Below, piece after piece: positions 31,505 to 42,050 of a stretch of 64,000 nt of DNA. Position numbers and translations under genes: made by a program. The notes beneath the pieces are model-generated. The model ran no database searches, was not told where the DNA came from, and was given only the letters and a program-made list of their open reading frames with translations. The stretch lies in contig JAPJBO010000358.1 in assembly GCA_030068145.1 (NCBI GenBank), forward strand, positions 1 through 64,000, read 5' to 3'. Within the stretch, counting starts at the first letter, position 1. The number at the start of each line of letters is the position of its first letter. The stretch comes from Diplonema papillatum (lineage: Eukaryota > Euglenozoa > Diplonemea > Diplonemida > Diplonemidae).

Positions 31505-31735
31505 GAAGCTCTTGCGGGCTTGCACCGACTTGAAGTCGTGTGCTACCACTCGATTGACCTGTTTCATCCACACACCGCTGCTATTGCTAGCCGTTGGTTC
31601 TTATCTCGGTCAATTGTATCCACCTCGACCCCGCAGTTTTAAGGCCACGGGGTTGAATCGAGTTGGATTCTTCGGACATGTATTAGCAATGGAGTTACCA
31701 TTGTTATCCAACTGGGCCCAAAAGGCACCGTGCCG
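31505..31735 (-). rRNA. 18S rRNA fragment, inverted copy
   Basis: Reverse complement of 25504-25728, about 95% identical by eye, including GTATTAGCAATGGAGTTACC and TTGAATCGAGTTGGATTC. It starts 80 bp after the SPX-SLC13 stop codon. Too short to be a functional rRNA gene. Confidence 0.9.
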
Positions 31736-31739
31736 CCAA

Positions 31740-33450
31740 GCAACTTGACCCCGGTCGACAATCTAGTTGTTGAGCATTCGAAACCGAGCGACTAGGTTTC
31801 TTTTATAGCACTGGCTGAGCCAGTCGAAAAAAGCCCGGCTGCCGAGAGACATCCGGGGACTTAAAACTTCGCGCCTGTCGAATTGCGCCGTCTCTAAAAG
31901 AAAAGAAGAATTTCGTAGCCTCCCGCCTCGTTCGCCCTCTAGGTGTCCCGCTCGCAAAGATAAAACCAAAACTCTCGATAGTGTCCACATTTCTCAGATC
32001 GGCTATTCCGGTGCCGGGCTTCTTAGGCCGAATACGTCGTGATCAGCGTCGACCATACCCCCTCCTCTAATACTGTTCTGTAAATGGATGCCCAAAACAA
32101 GCCGCAGAGGCAACAACCCAATTGAACAGGAGAAAACGCGCCATTGTCCCACAAAATCCAAGCACCGCAGAATCCCCGCAACCCACCACGGGCGAACGTG
32201 AACTCGGTGTCGGTCACAAGTGCCACTACAGCAGACACACTAACATACTATACCGTAAAAAAACCGTTTCGACAATGTTCACCCGGAGGCTTTAAAACCC
32301 CGGATCCCGAAGCGAACTTGCGCTCTAGAACAGGTGTAACACTTAGCTTCCGGTTCAGCCGACGTCCCGCGGCCTCTGAAAATGTTGTCTCTCCATCGTG
32401 TGGTACCACGAGTTGAGATCCATTGCTGCTGACGGACCTAGATAAGGGGAAAAATATATATATGGAAACCGCAACTGATGATCATTTGAACACACTACAA
32501 ACCGTCACCTATGACTCTATCAGACAGAGAGATACATGAGTGCGTCATGAAGAGGCTCCATCAGGATTCCTCTGGGTCTTGGAAGTGTTTTGTAACTGAG
32601 GCTAACAGTGTCCAGAAGGCCCCGCACAGCGGGGAAATTTTTTTTTGAGGTGTTTTTTTGTCACCCCCTGTGTTTAAGATCGTCCACTGCTGGCAATCCA
32701 TAAAATACCAAAAAAATACAAAAAAATACTGTATTTTTTTTGTATTTTTTGTATTTTTTTTGTATTTTTTGAAACTGGGGTTGTATTTTATCATCCCTGG
32801 GGGGGGGTCAGCCGGCTGATGGATGGATGGATGGATCTTAACAAGACTACCTTATTATCAGCACCCTCAGCGACATCTCAGCGTGCGAGTCATATAACGC
32901 AGAACGGAAATCTGGACAGCATGCATGCATCCCCCCTCCCCCCAGATTTCTCCTCCCTCAGGACTCTTTGTTAGCCGTCGTACGGCGGCAGGGCCAACTG
33001 CTGACGCGTCACTGCTGCTGTGTTCGCTCGGATAGGCGCCACCCAGGCAGTTGCCTTGAGCCCCTCGTTTGTTTGCAAAGATTGCTCCGTTGCCGGTTCC
33101 TAACAGTTCTTCTTCCAGACTTGCTCTCGAACTTGAACGACGCGTACTACTACTAGGAAGTCGGTAGCGATTTCTGCCGTCTATCGTCACCGATTGTTGC
33201 GTATCAAGTCCAAACTACAACTACCACTCTCCGCCCGGATTACGGCCGAAAGCTAGCAAGAGCCCTGCTATCCCCATCCTCCCACCTCCGTACCCACATA
33301 CTCACACAGTGAGCTCCGGCCTCAGAAGCGCTGGATCTCGGGGGAAGGTTTTATTTAAGCCACACGCAGTGAGTGCGGAAACTGATCCGCCCAAGTAGGA
33401 CCGTCTGACCGTGATAACAAGCTGCCACCTTTAAGCCGCCTCCAGGACTT
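31740..33450. other. Gene-free stretch with scattered repeats
   Basis: Contains a promoter-like motif (32249-32332), a T/A-rich tandem stretch of TGTATTTTTT-type units (32735-32775), and the right end of the TCTTGTTAAG MITE (32800-32848: GTCAGCCGGCTGATGGATGG, CTTAACAAGA). No gene recognised. Confidence 0.55.
32249..32332 (+). promoter_or_regulatory. Core-promoter-like motif with extended upstream block
   Basis: CTATACCGTAAA, GACAATGTTCACCCGGAGGC, TTTAAAACCCCGGATCCC, AAGCGAACTTGCGCTCTAGA. It shares the CATACTATACC leader with copies at 39818 and 40062. No gene follows. Confidence 0.55.
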
Positions 33451-34007
33451 ACCGAAAATGGGTTTATTAGTGAAGGGCTTTATCAGTGAAGGGTTTTATT
33501 AGTGAGCGGTCAAATTAGTGAAGTTTTCAGCTCAGAAGTAGTGAGAATGCTTTGTGCGCTTCACTCGTGTTGACGACCTTGAATGACCAATAAACTGAAC
33601 GCTTGAAAGGAAGAAAACTAAACGAGTTGCACTTACGATGGGGGAACCCCACGAGAACTTATGTTGTCCGATTCCTTTGGAGTTCCTAGTGAGTGGTTCG
33701 TTACGCGCTTAGCATTCCCACGATGAATCGACAACATTTGACCGTTCGACCGTTCACTATTTAAAACGAGCCACCTGAGTGCACTTGGCGTACGGGGGGG
33801 CAAGCCCTGGAATCCTTCACAACCACTTGGTGTGTAGTAATGAAACAGAAACTTGGCGACGGAGTGACCGGGAACGCTACCCCGACTAGCACGAAGGTGA
33901 TGAGGACCCCGTTTTTATTACTGAACGGTTACGGTCGAATAGTGAAGCTTTGGGCTGATTTTGCGGTTAGTGAACATTTGACCCTTCACTGATTAACCCA
34001 TTTACGG
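33451..34007. mobile_element. 557-bp TIR element, TIR ACCGAAAATGGGTTTATTAG
   Basis: The left end reads ACCGAAAATGGGTTTATTAG then TGAAGGG. The inverted right end reads ACCGTAAATGGGTTAATCAG then TGAAGGG, 24 of 27 matching. Inside, TTAGTGAA and GTTCACTA phrases recur near both ends. No transposase frame, so non-autonomous if mobile. Confidence 0.65.
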
Positions 34008-35080
34008 TGCTTGGGCTCAGCGTAGCTGCGGCGAACGTGTGAGTACTGCATCCCTGTCCTCGCTTTACAACGATTGAGATCGTCTTGCGGAAAGAACATC
34101 CGTCGCCCAGCGAAGTATCTGGAAGGTTCAAACTCGTAATACCGTCACTAAGGCACGCGAAGACGCTGACAGTAAATAAAATAACGTTGTCGTACACCAA
34201 ACGTAGTCACTACGCGTTTTCTTGACAGAGGCTTGAATTGGAGGGCCGCAAAAAGGACAGCTCGATAGGTGTATTATTCACGTTGAAACGCTTGCCCGCG
34301 CAAAAACACACGCACAAGTACACGTACTGCCACTACAGCAGATACGATACACACACGGTGACCTCTTGCAACCTTTGCTCGAGTGAAACCAGACTCTCCA
34401 AAAGCTCCTTTCCTCCCTCTTTTTCGAAGCCTCCTTGTCCATGGTTTCCCACTGGATTGCGGGGTCCGCCGTTCGGAACACATTTCCGGTCGGACCTTCA
34501 GCCGGTATACTAGTGGCATACCAGCCGTTTCTTTTGAGAAGAAACGGCGTTTCCATCCATCGCCAAAAAGAAGGAAACGGAAACGGAAACGGAAACGTTT
34601 CCAACGTTTCCATCCTACATTGCCGGGGCCCCCCCCCCCTTCCCAGGGAGACGTGCGCGTGCGGGGGCGCTGGGGCATGGGCGGCCCGGACGCTGTCCGG
34701 GAAGAGGACAGGCGTCAAGGACGCAGAGGGCGAAGCCAGGGGACTTCTCCTCGCCGCCGTGCCTCAGGCGAGGTCATGCCAGATTAGTTAGCTATGTCAC
34801 TAGAGCGGAGTGCTGCTCCGATTCAGAATGTGATTGACTCACTCTAGTGATTAGCGTTCTTGCCTTATGAATACCAGTCTCTTTCATCTGCCAGTCTTTG
34901 ATTTTCATTGCATGCGTGGTTGACCATCATATTACCAACAGGAGAGGTAGTGATCCTTCCGTCCTCCTGGAGCTCTAGAGCTTCCAGGAGGGGAGGACCC
35001 CCTTTCCTATATTGGGCATGACCCCTTTTCCCGAACTGGGGGGGTCGCCCCTCGGCCGGCCGAAGCAGGGACCAGTTCAC
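34008..35080. other. Gene-free stretch with a GGAAAC hairpin
   Basis: 34527-34612 carries TTCTTTTGAGAAGAAACGGC, four GGAAAC units and the inverted GTTTCC, a strong hairpin also seen at 36296-36380. The phrase TATATTGGGCATGACCCC (34994-35040 area) recurs in the leucine-rich-repeat gene's intron (43396-43440). No gene recognised. Confidence 0.55.
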
Positions 35081-35084
35081 CTAG

Positions 35085-35152
35085 ACATCCGGGGGTTTAT
35101 AGTCTCCGGGTGACCATTGTCGTAAAGGTTCCTTGAAGGTATCGTATGTTAG
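35085..35152 (-). promoter_or_regulatory. Core-promoter-like motif, minus strand
   Basis: On the minus strand it reads CATACGATACCTTCAAGG, AACCTTTACGACAATGG, TCACCCGGAGACTATA, AACCCCCGGATG. Near-identical to 39818-39885 in opposite orientation. The initiator-like end is missing. Confidence 0.5.
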
Positions 35153-35345
35153 TGTGCACGGTGAACTCCAGCAACTTTTGCTCGAGCTGAAGTCCGGCCT
35201 TAAGTGCGAGTGTGACCACACCCGAAAATAGGGTGTGCACACTCTATTGCACGGTGAACTCCAGCAACTTTTGCTCGAGCTGAAGTCCGGCCTTAAGTGC
35301 GGGTGCGACCACACCCGGAATAGGGTGTGCACCCTATTTCACACC
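35153..35345 (+). repeat. ~90-bp tandem duplication
   Basis: Two units of GCACGGTGAACTCCAGCAAC, TTTTGCTCGAGCTGAAGTCC, GGCCTTAAGTGCG, followed by TAGGGTGTGCAC-type short repeats. Confidence 0.9.
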
Positions 35346-36290
35346 CTATTTGCGGGTGCCGCACACCGACCGCGCAACCACACGCATCCGGTTGTGATGA
35401 CTTTGAGGTCTGCAGCTCTTTATACCAATGGCTGTTGTGGCGACGATGCTCTGTTGATGCGAGGCCGTTGGCCAACGCGCTGAAGACGATCGGGAAAGCA
35501 CATCCGCTTCCAATAATAGGCTATACAGATACGATCGTTCAGGACAGCGGGAGCACCGCCGCGCCACAGGCTACAAGACCGGCGTTTTTCGGCGGTGTAA
35601 GACAAAGAGGGAGTGCAAGCAGCATCAGGAGGTGAGAATGGAACACGTATGCCGCCAGAAAAGCGATGGCCACGCAGTAACGTGTGTGTTAAACATCGAT
35701 TGCCACAGTGCACCTTACATACGACGACGGGTGGCAACCGTCACCGGAAGGGGCACCATCGGGCGGTGTTGTCGGAGCATAGACAGCGACGGCAGGAAGA
35801 ACCCCACCGACAATGCAGAAGAGGACTGCAGATTCAAAAAGCCCCACTCGGCACGGCCGCCGATACAAGTAAACATGAGAACGTGGGTTGGAAGCAGCAG
35901 AGGACGAAGTGGTAGGCACAGAAGAGTGGAATCTGGTGTCAGAAAACCTCAGCATCCGCATGTGACGACATTCTGCATCATTAGCTTGTGGTTACCTATT
36001 TGCTCGTGTCAGATCGCCGACGAAAGAAAGCGGTGAGCATCAGCGACTGCTCTGCACAAACGAGACCGCAACGACACACAAGAAGGGGCCGAGCCAAGTC
36101 GAAGAACAGCCCCGGAAGGGCCCTGAAGAGTCAGAGAGCCCGCCAGAAGACGGAGGAAGAGAAGTGCCCGCTGGTAGATCAAAAGAAGAAGGTGATCCGC
36201 CCTCTGAAAGGAACGCCAAAATTTGGCACCCGACGGACACACAGAAGGACCCGCGAAGTGGTATCCGAAAGGACCCTTCAGCATGAGGAG
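35346..36290. other. Gene-free stretch
   Basis: Open frames on both strands overlap one another and show no recognisable family. No arrays or RNA genes seen. Confidence 0.45.
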
Positions 36291-36295
36291 CCTTC

Positions 36296-36380
36296 CGGCG
36301 TTTCTTTTAAAAGAAACGGAAACGTTTCCGTTTCCGTTTCCATATTTCGAAAAAACTAAAAGAAACGGCGTTTCCATCCA
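36296..36380. repeat. GGAAAC/GTTTCC hairpin
   Basis: TTTCTTTTAAAAGAAACGGA followed by AACG and repeated TTTCC-G units, then AAAGAAACGGCGTTTCCATC. Close relative of 34527-34612. Confidence 0.85.
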
Positions 36381-36524
36381 ACTTAGCCCTAGGGGGGGGG
36401 GCAGTGCTGATACTAGGCCTGAGACCCAAAACGAAGTTGCTAACCCTGGGTGGGGGTGGGTACCCCCCCCTACCCCCCCCCCTCCTGGTGCAACCCACTG
36501 GACCTACTGTGGGACCCACCTTAG

Positions 36525-36665
36525 CTAAATTCTCCAAGGTGAAATGGTGGAAAAAGTGGGTCAAAATGTTTTTTTTCGAGTGCTTTTTTGGGAGGATTTG
36601 GGCCAAAAAAAAATTTTTTTTTCTTGGTCGCTGCTGAGGAAACCACCTTAGAGCGGTCACCACCC
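36525..36665 (+). mobile_element. Diverged internal piece of the TCTTGTTAAG MITE
   Basis: TAAATTCTCCAAGGTGAAAT, an AAAATTTTTTTT block and ACCACCTTAGAG correspond in order to 2084-2218. Neither terminus is clear. Confidence 0.5.
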
Positions 36666-36710
36666 TGCTGCACACAGGCCCTGCAGGAGGGGGGGGGGGG
36701 GAGGGGACAG

Positions 36711-36951
36711 GGTCTTTATTAGCGGCCCAGGGTCTTTATCCGCGGAAAAAAAGTCTTTATTCGCCCCCGAAAAGTCTTTATTCGCGCACAAAAAGTCTTT
36801 ATTCGCGCCCAAAAAGTCTTTATTCGCGCCCAAAAAGTCTTTATTCGCGCCCAAAAAGTCTTTATTCGCGCAAAAGTGGCTTTTTACGCGGAAAAAGCGC
36901 TCTTTTCGCGGGAAAAAAGTCTCTATTAGCGCTCGCTAATAGAGACTTTTT
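36711..36951. repeat. Hairpin-capped tandem array B1 (21-bp unit)
   Basis: Units AAAAAGTCTTTATTCGCGCC with final C, degenerate at both edges, end in an inverted cap (GTCTCTATTAGCGC paired with CGCTAATAGAGAC, 36919-36947). The design (A run, T-rich core, CG-containing end, inverted last unit) is that of array A1/A2. Confidence 0.92.
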
Positions 36952-37044
36952 CCGAAGTTTCAGAAGAATTTGCACGGCGGTCAAAAATTTCGTCAAATTT
37001 TTGGGCTAAATTTTTGGGTCTCAAATACCCCGAGATGGACAACC

Positions 37045-37437
37045 GACTCCAGATACACAAACTCTTTCGAACGCTGCACACGGGTATCCTTCAAGTGACC
37101 TCTAACTATCATGTTGCATAAGGCGTTTTCCGGATCTGAAAGCCGAAGACTTTGTAACACTTTACCGCAACCGAGGTCGCGAACCGGGTTCGGCTTGCAC
37201 TGCAAAAGCAGCATAATTGTGTCTTGCGCACGAGCGCGGAAATCCGCCACCCGCCATTCGGCTAGATATTGCAAGAACACAATTGCGAAGCGTACTGCAA
37301 ACGGATAGTGTTACGAAGGCGAACGAATCATGCGGGAACCTATGGAGGGGCCCCTCGACAGCTTTCAGAACACGGCAGAGTGAGCCACGATACGGATAAG
37401 CGTGTGCACATTCTACTTCCGGTTGATCTGCATTTCC
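37045..37437. repeat. ~390-bp direct duplication, copy 1
   Basis: Direct repeat of 37990-38375, about 92% identical by eye, with shared GCATAATTGTGTCTTGCGC and CCTATGGAGGGGCCCCTCGA. A minus-strand frame (WRVADFRARAQDTIMLLLQC) is open in both copies, but I recognise no protein. Confidence 0.9.
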
Positions 37438-37989
37438 CGAACGCAAGCGAAGGACGGTGGGCTAACAACCCAAATGGCCACAGACGGAGTCTGAGGCTCT
37501 CCACATTACATCACGCAAGAATGGCTGATTCCTTCCTGAAGTCATCGGCTGTCTTTGTGCCCACAGGAAGCGCGAACTGAACGCAAGGACCTTCCAGACG
37601 TGGAACACTGTACGGAGAGAAGACCACGCAACGGAGCAGGCGCCCACAAGCAGTTTCTAACAGGACTAATCCCTCACACCGAAGTGATCATGAGTTGCCT
37701 TAACGAAACGAACCTTGTGGAGCTGAACTCAGGCTGATAGGTGGGCCGTCTACAACTTAGCACCGGTCAGCAAGTAAACGTATCCGACCCCTGGCACAGA
37801 AGGCACGCGGTGGCTATCGGTAAACTGCATCGCGCACTCAGAGCATGTACTTGGAACCCCTTCTCACGATCAGTAACCTGGACGCTAATTACGCCGGAAG
37901 AAAGAAAGGACTGACGAATAGCCTCGGGCTGCTTCGAAAATCTTCACACAAAATACATGGGTCAAAAGGGATTCCCCCCCAGAAAAAAA

Positions 37990-38375
37990 AGACACCAGAT
38001 ACGCAAACTCTTTCGAACGCTGCACACGGGTATCCTTCAAGTGACCTCTAACTATCTGTTGCATACGCGTATCCGGATCTGAAAGCCGAAGACTTCGTAA
38101 CACTTTACCGCAACCGAAGTCGCGAACCGGGTTCGGCTTGCACTGCAAAAGCAGCATAATTGTGTCTTGCGCCCGAGCGCGGAAATCCGCCACCCGCCAT
38201 TCGGCTAGAGTGCAAGAACACAATTGCGAAGCGTACTACAAACGGATAGTGTTACAAAGGCGAACGAATCATGCGAGAACCTATGGAGGGGCCCCTCGAC
38301 AGCTTTCAGAACACGGCATAGTAAGTCAAGAGTCGGATAAGCGTGTGCACATTCTACTCCCGTTTGATCTGCATT
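37990..38375. repeat. ~390-bp direct duplication, copy 2
   Basis: Second copy of 37045-37437 with small indels. Both copies lie between hairpin-capped arrays B1 and B2. Confidence 0.9.
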
Positions 38376-38435
38376 TTTCCACCTTACCCCCCTTTCTTTG
38401 ATCTGCGGTGTGTATTTGCAAAACAGTTCCGGCAC

Positions 38436-38765
38436 GGCGGGTTTGCGGGTTTGCGGGGTTTGCGGGTTAGGGTATGCGGGTTTGCGGGGTTTGCGGGTTA
38501 GGGTATGCGGGTTTGCGGGTTTGCGGGTTTGCGGGTTAGGGTATGCGGGTTTGCGGGTTAGGGTATGCGGGTTTGCGGGTTTGCGGGGTTTGCGGGTTAG
38601 GGTACGCGGGTTTGCGGGTTAGGGTATGCGGGTTTGCGGGTCTCGGTATGCGGGTATTAGGGTTGGCGGGTTCGGGTATGCGGGTTTGCGGGGTTTGCGG
38701 GTTAGGGTATGCGGGTTTGCGGGGTTTGCGGGTTAGGGTATGCGGGTTTGCGGGTCTGGGTATGC
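38436..38765 (+). repeat. G-rich telomere-like minisatellite
   Basis: Units of GGGTTTGC, GGGTTAGGGTATGC and GGGGTTTGC alternate for ~330 bp. GGGTTAGGG is telomere-like, but the mix is irregular and internal to the sequence. The strand could form G-quadruplexes. Long open frames across it are repeat artefacts. Confidence 0.95.
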
Positions 38766-39209
38766 CAGCCTCCAGTGATAAGAGGCGCTCTGCTGTGGCG
38801 GCCCTAACTCCGCGACTGTGCCGGGGTGTCGTATCGTCATCGGGCACGATGGTCGCTGGAGCTTGGGGGCTTCTGGTGGAAGTGGCGCAGGGTGTAGGGC
38901 TGCAGCCTGACGGTTTGGAGGTTGTTGATCGGGGGGATGGGAAGCTGGTTTGGAAGTGGCGGTGCAGGTGGCATGGTGGCGAACCCCCTCCCGCAAGATC
39001 TCGAGCTTGGGAAGTAGAAACTCGCTATCGGTTAGTCGTGATGAAAGAGTATAGTGTACAAAGCAATTTACGTGTACAGCAAAGCTAATTACAATAGTTG
39101 CGTTGATCAAAGCAGCTTGAGGATCCGGGATTCAAGGGTCGTATCTGGGTCGTATCTGTGGTTATCAGGGTGTGTGTTTATCAATGGGGGTTGGTCTGTG
39201 TTCTGGGTT

Positions 39210-39425
39210 TGGGCAAATTTTTGACCAGAAAATTTCGACGAAAATTTTGGCCAATTTTTTTTGACCAAAAATTTTGACCAAAATTTTTGACCAAAAAATT
39301 TCGACCATAAAATTTTGGCCAAAATTCTTCGACCAACATTTTTGGCCAAAAAATTTCGACCAAAAATTTTGACCAAAAACTTTCGACCAAAATTTTCGAC
39401 CAAAAATTTTCGACCCAACTTTCAC
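39210..39425. repeat. Degenerate ~20-bp repeat, AAAATTTT(C)GACCA units
   Basis: About ten units of CAAAAATTTTGACCA type with interspersed TTTTGGCC. Similar phrases occur at 36975-37018. The AAAATTTT cores are self-complementary. Confidence 0.9.
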
Positions 39426-39427
39426 AA

Positions 39428-39645
39428 CTTTTTCCGCGGGAAAAAGTCTCTATCCGCGGGAAAAAAGTCTCTATTCGCGCCGAAAAAGTCTTTATTCGCG
39501 CCCAAAAAGTCTTTATTCGCGCCCAAAAAGTCTTTATTCGCGCCCAAAAAGTCTTTATTAGCGGCCGCTAATAGAGACTTTTTGGCGCCAAAAAGTCTCT
39601 ATTAGCGGCCGCTAATAAAGACTTTTTTCCGCTAATAAAGACTCC
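39428..39645. repeat. Hairpin-capped tandem array B2 (21-bp unit)
   Basis: Same unit as B1. Two palindromic junctions are present: GTCTTTATTAGCGG with CCGCTAATAGAGAC (39550-39577) and GTCTCTATTAGCGG with CCGCTAATAAAGAC (39596-39623). Followed by a G run of about 18. Confidence 0.93.
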
Positions 39646-39817
39646 CACGGGGGGGGGGGGGGGGGGTGTTTAGGGGGGGGTACCCACCCACCCCTCGTTG
39701 CCGTCCGGCTGACAACGATGCCGAGTTTAGGGGCCTTAGCATCAGCACTGGGGGGGGGGGGGGGGGGGGACGACCCCTGCGTTGACGGGGACGTCGATGC
39801 ACCCGGGATGATGACAC

Positions 39818-39912
39818 CTACATACGATACCTTCAAGGAACCTTTACGACAATGGTCACCCGGAGACTATAGTAAAACCCCGGATCCGTAAGTGAATTTG
39901 CACTCTAAAAGG
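39818..39912 (+). promoter_or_regulatory. Core-promoter-like motif, extended and complete
   Basis: CATACGATACCTTCAAGG, AACCTTTACGACAATGG, TCACCCGGAGACTATAG, AAAACCCCGGATCCG, AAGTGAATTTGCACTCTAAA. No coding region follows within 500 bp. Confidence 0.55.
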
Positions 39913-40061
39913 CTTATGCACGTGGGGGGCCCGAGATCGCTTTCCTCGCGAACGTGAACTCGGTGTCGGTCACAAGAGCCATGGTCACATAGGAAAAAAG
40001 AGCGCGCGCTAAAGTAAGTCGAATAGTCGGCAATAGGCAGCAAAGATATACACACAAACAT

Positions 40062-40148
40062 ACTATACCTTAAAGGAACCTTTATGGCTACGGTCACCCG
40101 GAGACTACAAAACCCCGGATCCCTAAGCGAACTTGCACTCTAAAAGGC
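40062..40148 (+). promoter_or_regulatory. Core-promoter-like motif, extended and complete
   Basis: ATACTATACCTTAAAGGAAC, TCACCCGGAGACTACAAAAC, CCCGGATCCCTAAGCGAAC, TTGCACTCTAAAAGGC. About 170 bp after the previous copy in the same orientation. Confidence 0.55.
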
Positions 40149-40674
40149 TCTAAACGAAGTACAACGAGCGGGCTTCCACTCGACAAACAGGCGCACGCAC
40201 TGCCCCGTGCTGTTTTTTCGCGAGCTATCCGCGGAGCGCCATCCGTTGTCCTCTTCAGCATCAGCAACCTTGCCTTCGCTGAAGTGTTTACATTATCTTG
40301 CAAGGGAAAGATGCCTCCCAGCATATTGGGGGGGCATGCACCCTCCCCGCCCCTGTTCTTCGGGTTTTTTTCCTTCTTCTGCATTTTTCATGTACGTCCG
40401 TCCCACTTCCGCCGGCCTTTTCCCCCTGGTTGACTCAAGACGCTTCATCCGATGCAACGCCTGTCTGTCCTCAAAACCGATTCGTCCATTGCTCCGAATG
40501 CCTCTACTGGCCCCTACCCAAGGGTTTTAACGTTTTTTAGGTAGGGGGACCAGGGGATGGGATCGAAGACGTTTTCCGGGAGGAAAACAGGCGCCGTTCC
40601 TGCGAGAGGATAAGATGGTCTGTTCCCACAACGAAAGTGGTCTTTTTCCTTTTCCATTTTTCTAAGTGTTCTTT

Positions 40675-40760
40675 TGTATAAGCACCTGCTTTGTAGGACA
40701 TACTTGAGGAGGCTGCCAGCTGCAAAAGATCAAAGGAGGTAAATGTGCTGTTGAAGACAG
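40675..40760 (+). repeat. REP-A dispersed repeat, 5' half
   Basis: AGCACCTGCTTTGTAGGACA, GAGGAGGCTGCCAGCTGC, CAAAGGAGGTAAATGTGCTG. It runs directly into the first 5' echo of the leucine-rich-repeat gene. Confidence 0.85.
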
Positions 40761-41104
40761 CTCCATACCGTGAATGCACCCGGGATGATGACCCAGCTAT
40801 AAAACAGTGTGACAATGATCTGCAGTATGACGCATTAAGTTGTGTTTCCGACACTTGCATTCATCCGTATCTGCCGGACCATTGTACTTGATGTACTACC
40901 ACAACATGCCCCCAAAACATAACCGTTGCAGGTAGGGAGGGAGGGGGGGGTGGAGGGCATCAAAACAGTGTGACAATGATGTGTTTCCGACACTTGCGTT
41001 CATCCGTATCTGCCGGACCATTGTACTTGGTGTACTACCACAACATGCCCCCAAAACATAACCGTTGCAGGTAGGGAGGGAGGGGTGGAGGGCATCAGAC
41101 TGGG
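40745..41104 (+). repeat. Upstream-region echoes of the leucine-rich-repeat gene
   Basis: Two partial copies of the sequence that precedes the intact gene (GAATGCACCCGGGATGATG, ACACTTGC-TTCATCCGTATC, CATAACCGTTGCAGG). The first is followed by a deletion that joins it to the second. Confidence 0.85.
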
Positions 41105-41357
41105 CATGGCAGATGAGGATGAGCTTGTCGGCGAAGGCAATGCCGAAGCGGCGCCGTCAGCGACCGAGGGCGCCGACGTTGCCGGCGGCAGCGATGCCGA
41201 CGGGAACGACGAGCTGCTGAACGAGGAGGCGCCCGAGTACGAGAGCGAAGAAGTCGTCGACGACGAGCCCAAGCCGCCGACGGAAGAGGAGATCCGCCAG
41301 ATGGAAGAAGTCCGAGCGCTAGGCATTCCGTCCGACGAGGAACACCTCGAGAACTAG
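41105..41357 (+). pseudogene. Leucine-rich-repeat gene, 5' echo 1
   Basis: The ATG and acidic N-terminus (MADEDELVGEGNAEAAPSA, EEIRQMEE) are kept. EAVKAEL is deleted, and the copy ends LGIPSDEEHLEN-stop, where the intact gene continues into YPFPVV. It could make an acidic peptide of about 83 residues, but no leucine-rich repeat remains. Confidence 0.85.
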
Positions 41358-41559
41358 CCATTGAAAACAGCTCCATACCCCGAATGCACCCGTGATGATG
41401 ACCCAGCTAAGGAAACAATGATCTGCAGTATGACGCATCAAGTTGTGTTTCCGACACTTGCGCTCATCCGTATCTGCCGGACCTGTAGTTACCACAACAT
41501 ACCCCCAAAACATAACCGTTGCAGGTAGGGAGGGAGGGGTGGAGGGCATCAGACTGGGC

Positions 41560-41829
41560 ATGGCAGATGAGGATGAGCTTGTCGGCGAAGGCAATGCCGA
41601 GGCGGCGCCGTCAGCGGCCGAGGGCGCCGACGTTGCCGGCGGCAGCGATGCCGACGGAAACGACGAGCTGCTGAACGAGGAGGCGCCCGAGTATGAGAGC
41701 GAAGAAGTCGTCGACGACGAGCCCAAGCCGCCGACGGAAGAGGAGATCCGCCAGATGGAAGAAGAAGCCGTCAAGGCAGAACTCCGAGCGCTGGGCATTC
41801 CGTCCGACGAGGAACACCTCGAGAACTAG
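41560..41829 (+). pseudogene. Leucine-rich-repeat gene, 5' echo 2
   Basis: As echo 1 but without the internal deletion: an 89-residue open frame from MADEDELVGEG to LGIPSDEEHLEN-stop, in a ~480-bp unit with the same upstream and downstream sequence. Confidence 0.85.
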
Positions 41830-42050
41830 CGATTGAAAACAGCTCCATACCCCGAATGCACCCGTGATGATGACCCAGCTATGAAAACACTGTGACAATG
41901 ACCTGCAGTATGACGCATCAAGTTGTGTTTCCGACACTTGCGCTCATCCGTATCTGCCGGACCATTGTACTTGATGTAGTTACCACAACATACCCCCAAA
42001 ACATAACCGTTGCAGGTAGGGAGGGAGGGGTGGAGGGCATAAGACTGGGC

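Noticed and set aside
38436..38765. True chromosome end
   Set aside because: The units are irregular and ordinary sequence continues on both sides.
38398..39088. 181-codon frame over the telomere-like minisatellite
   Set aside because: The first half is the repeat itself. The remainder shows no family and no promoter motif.
39315..39605. Repeat protein with SLFAPKK heptads
   Set aside because: It is a 21-bp non-coding array read in a permitted frame. The opposite strand and the other arrays behave the same way, and palindromic caps interrupt it.
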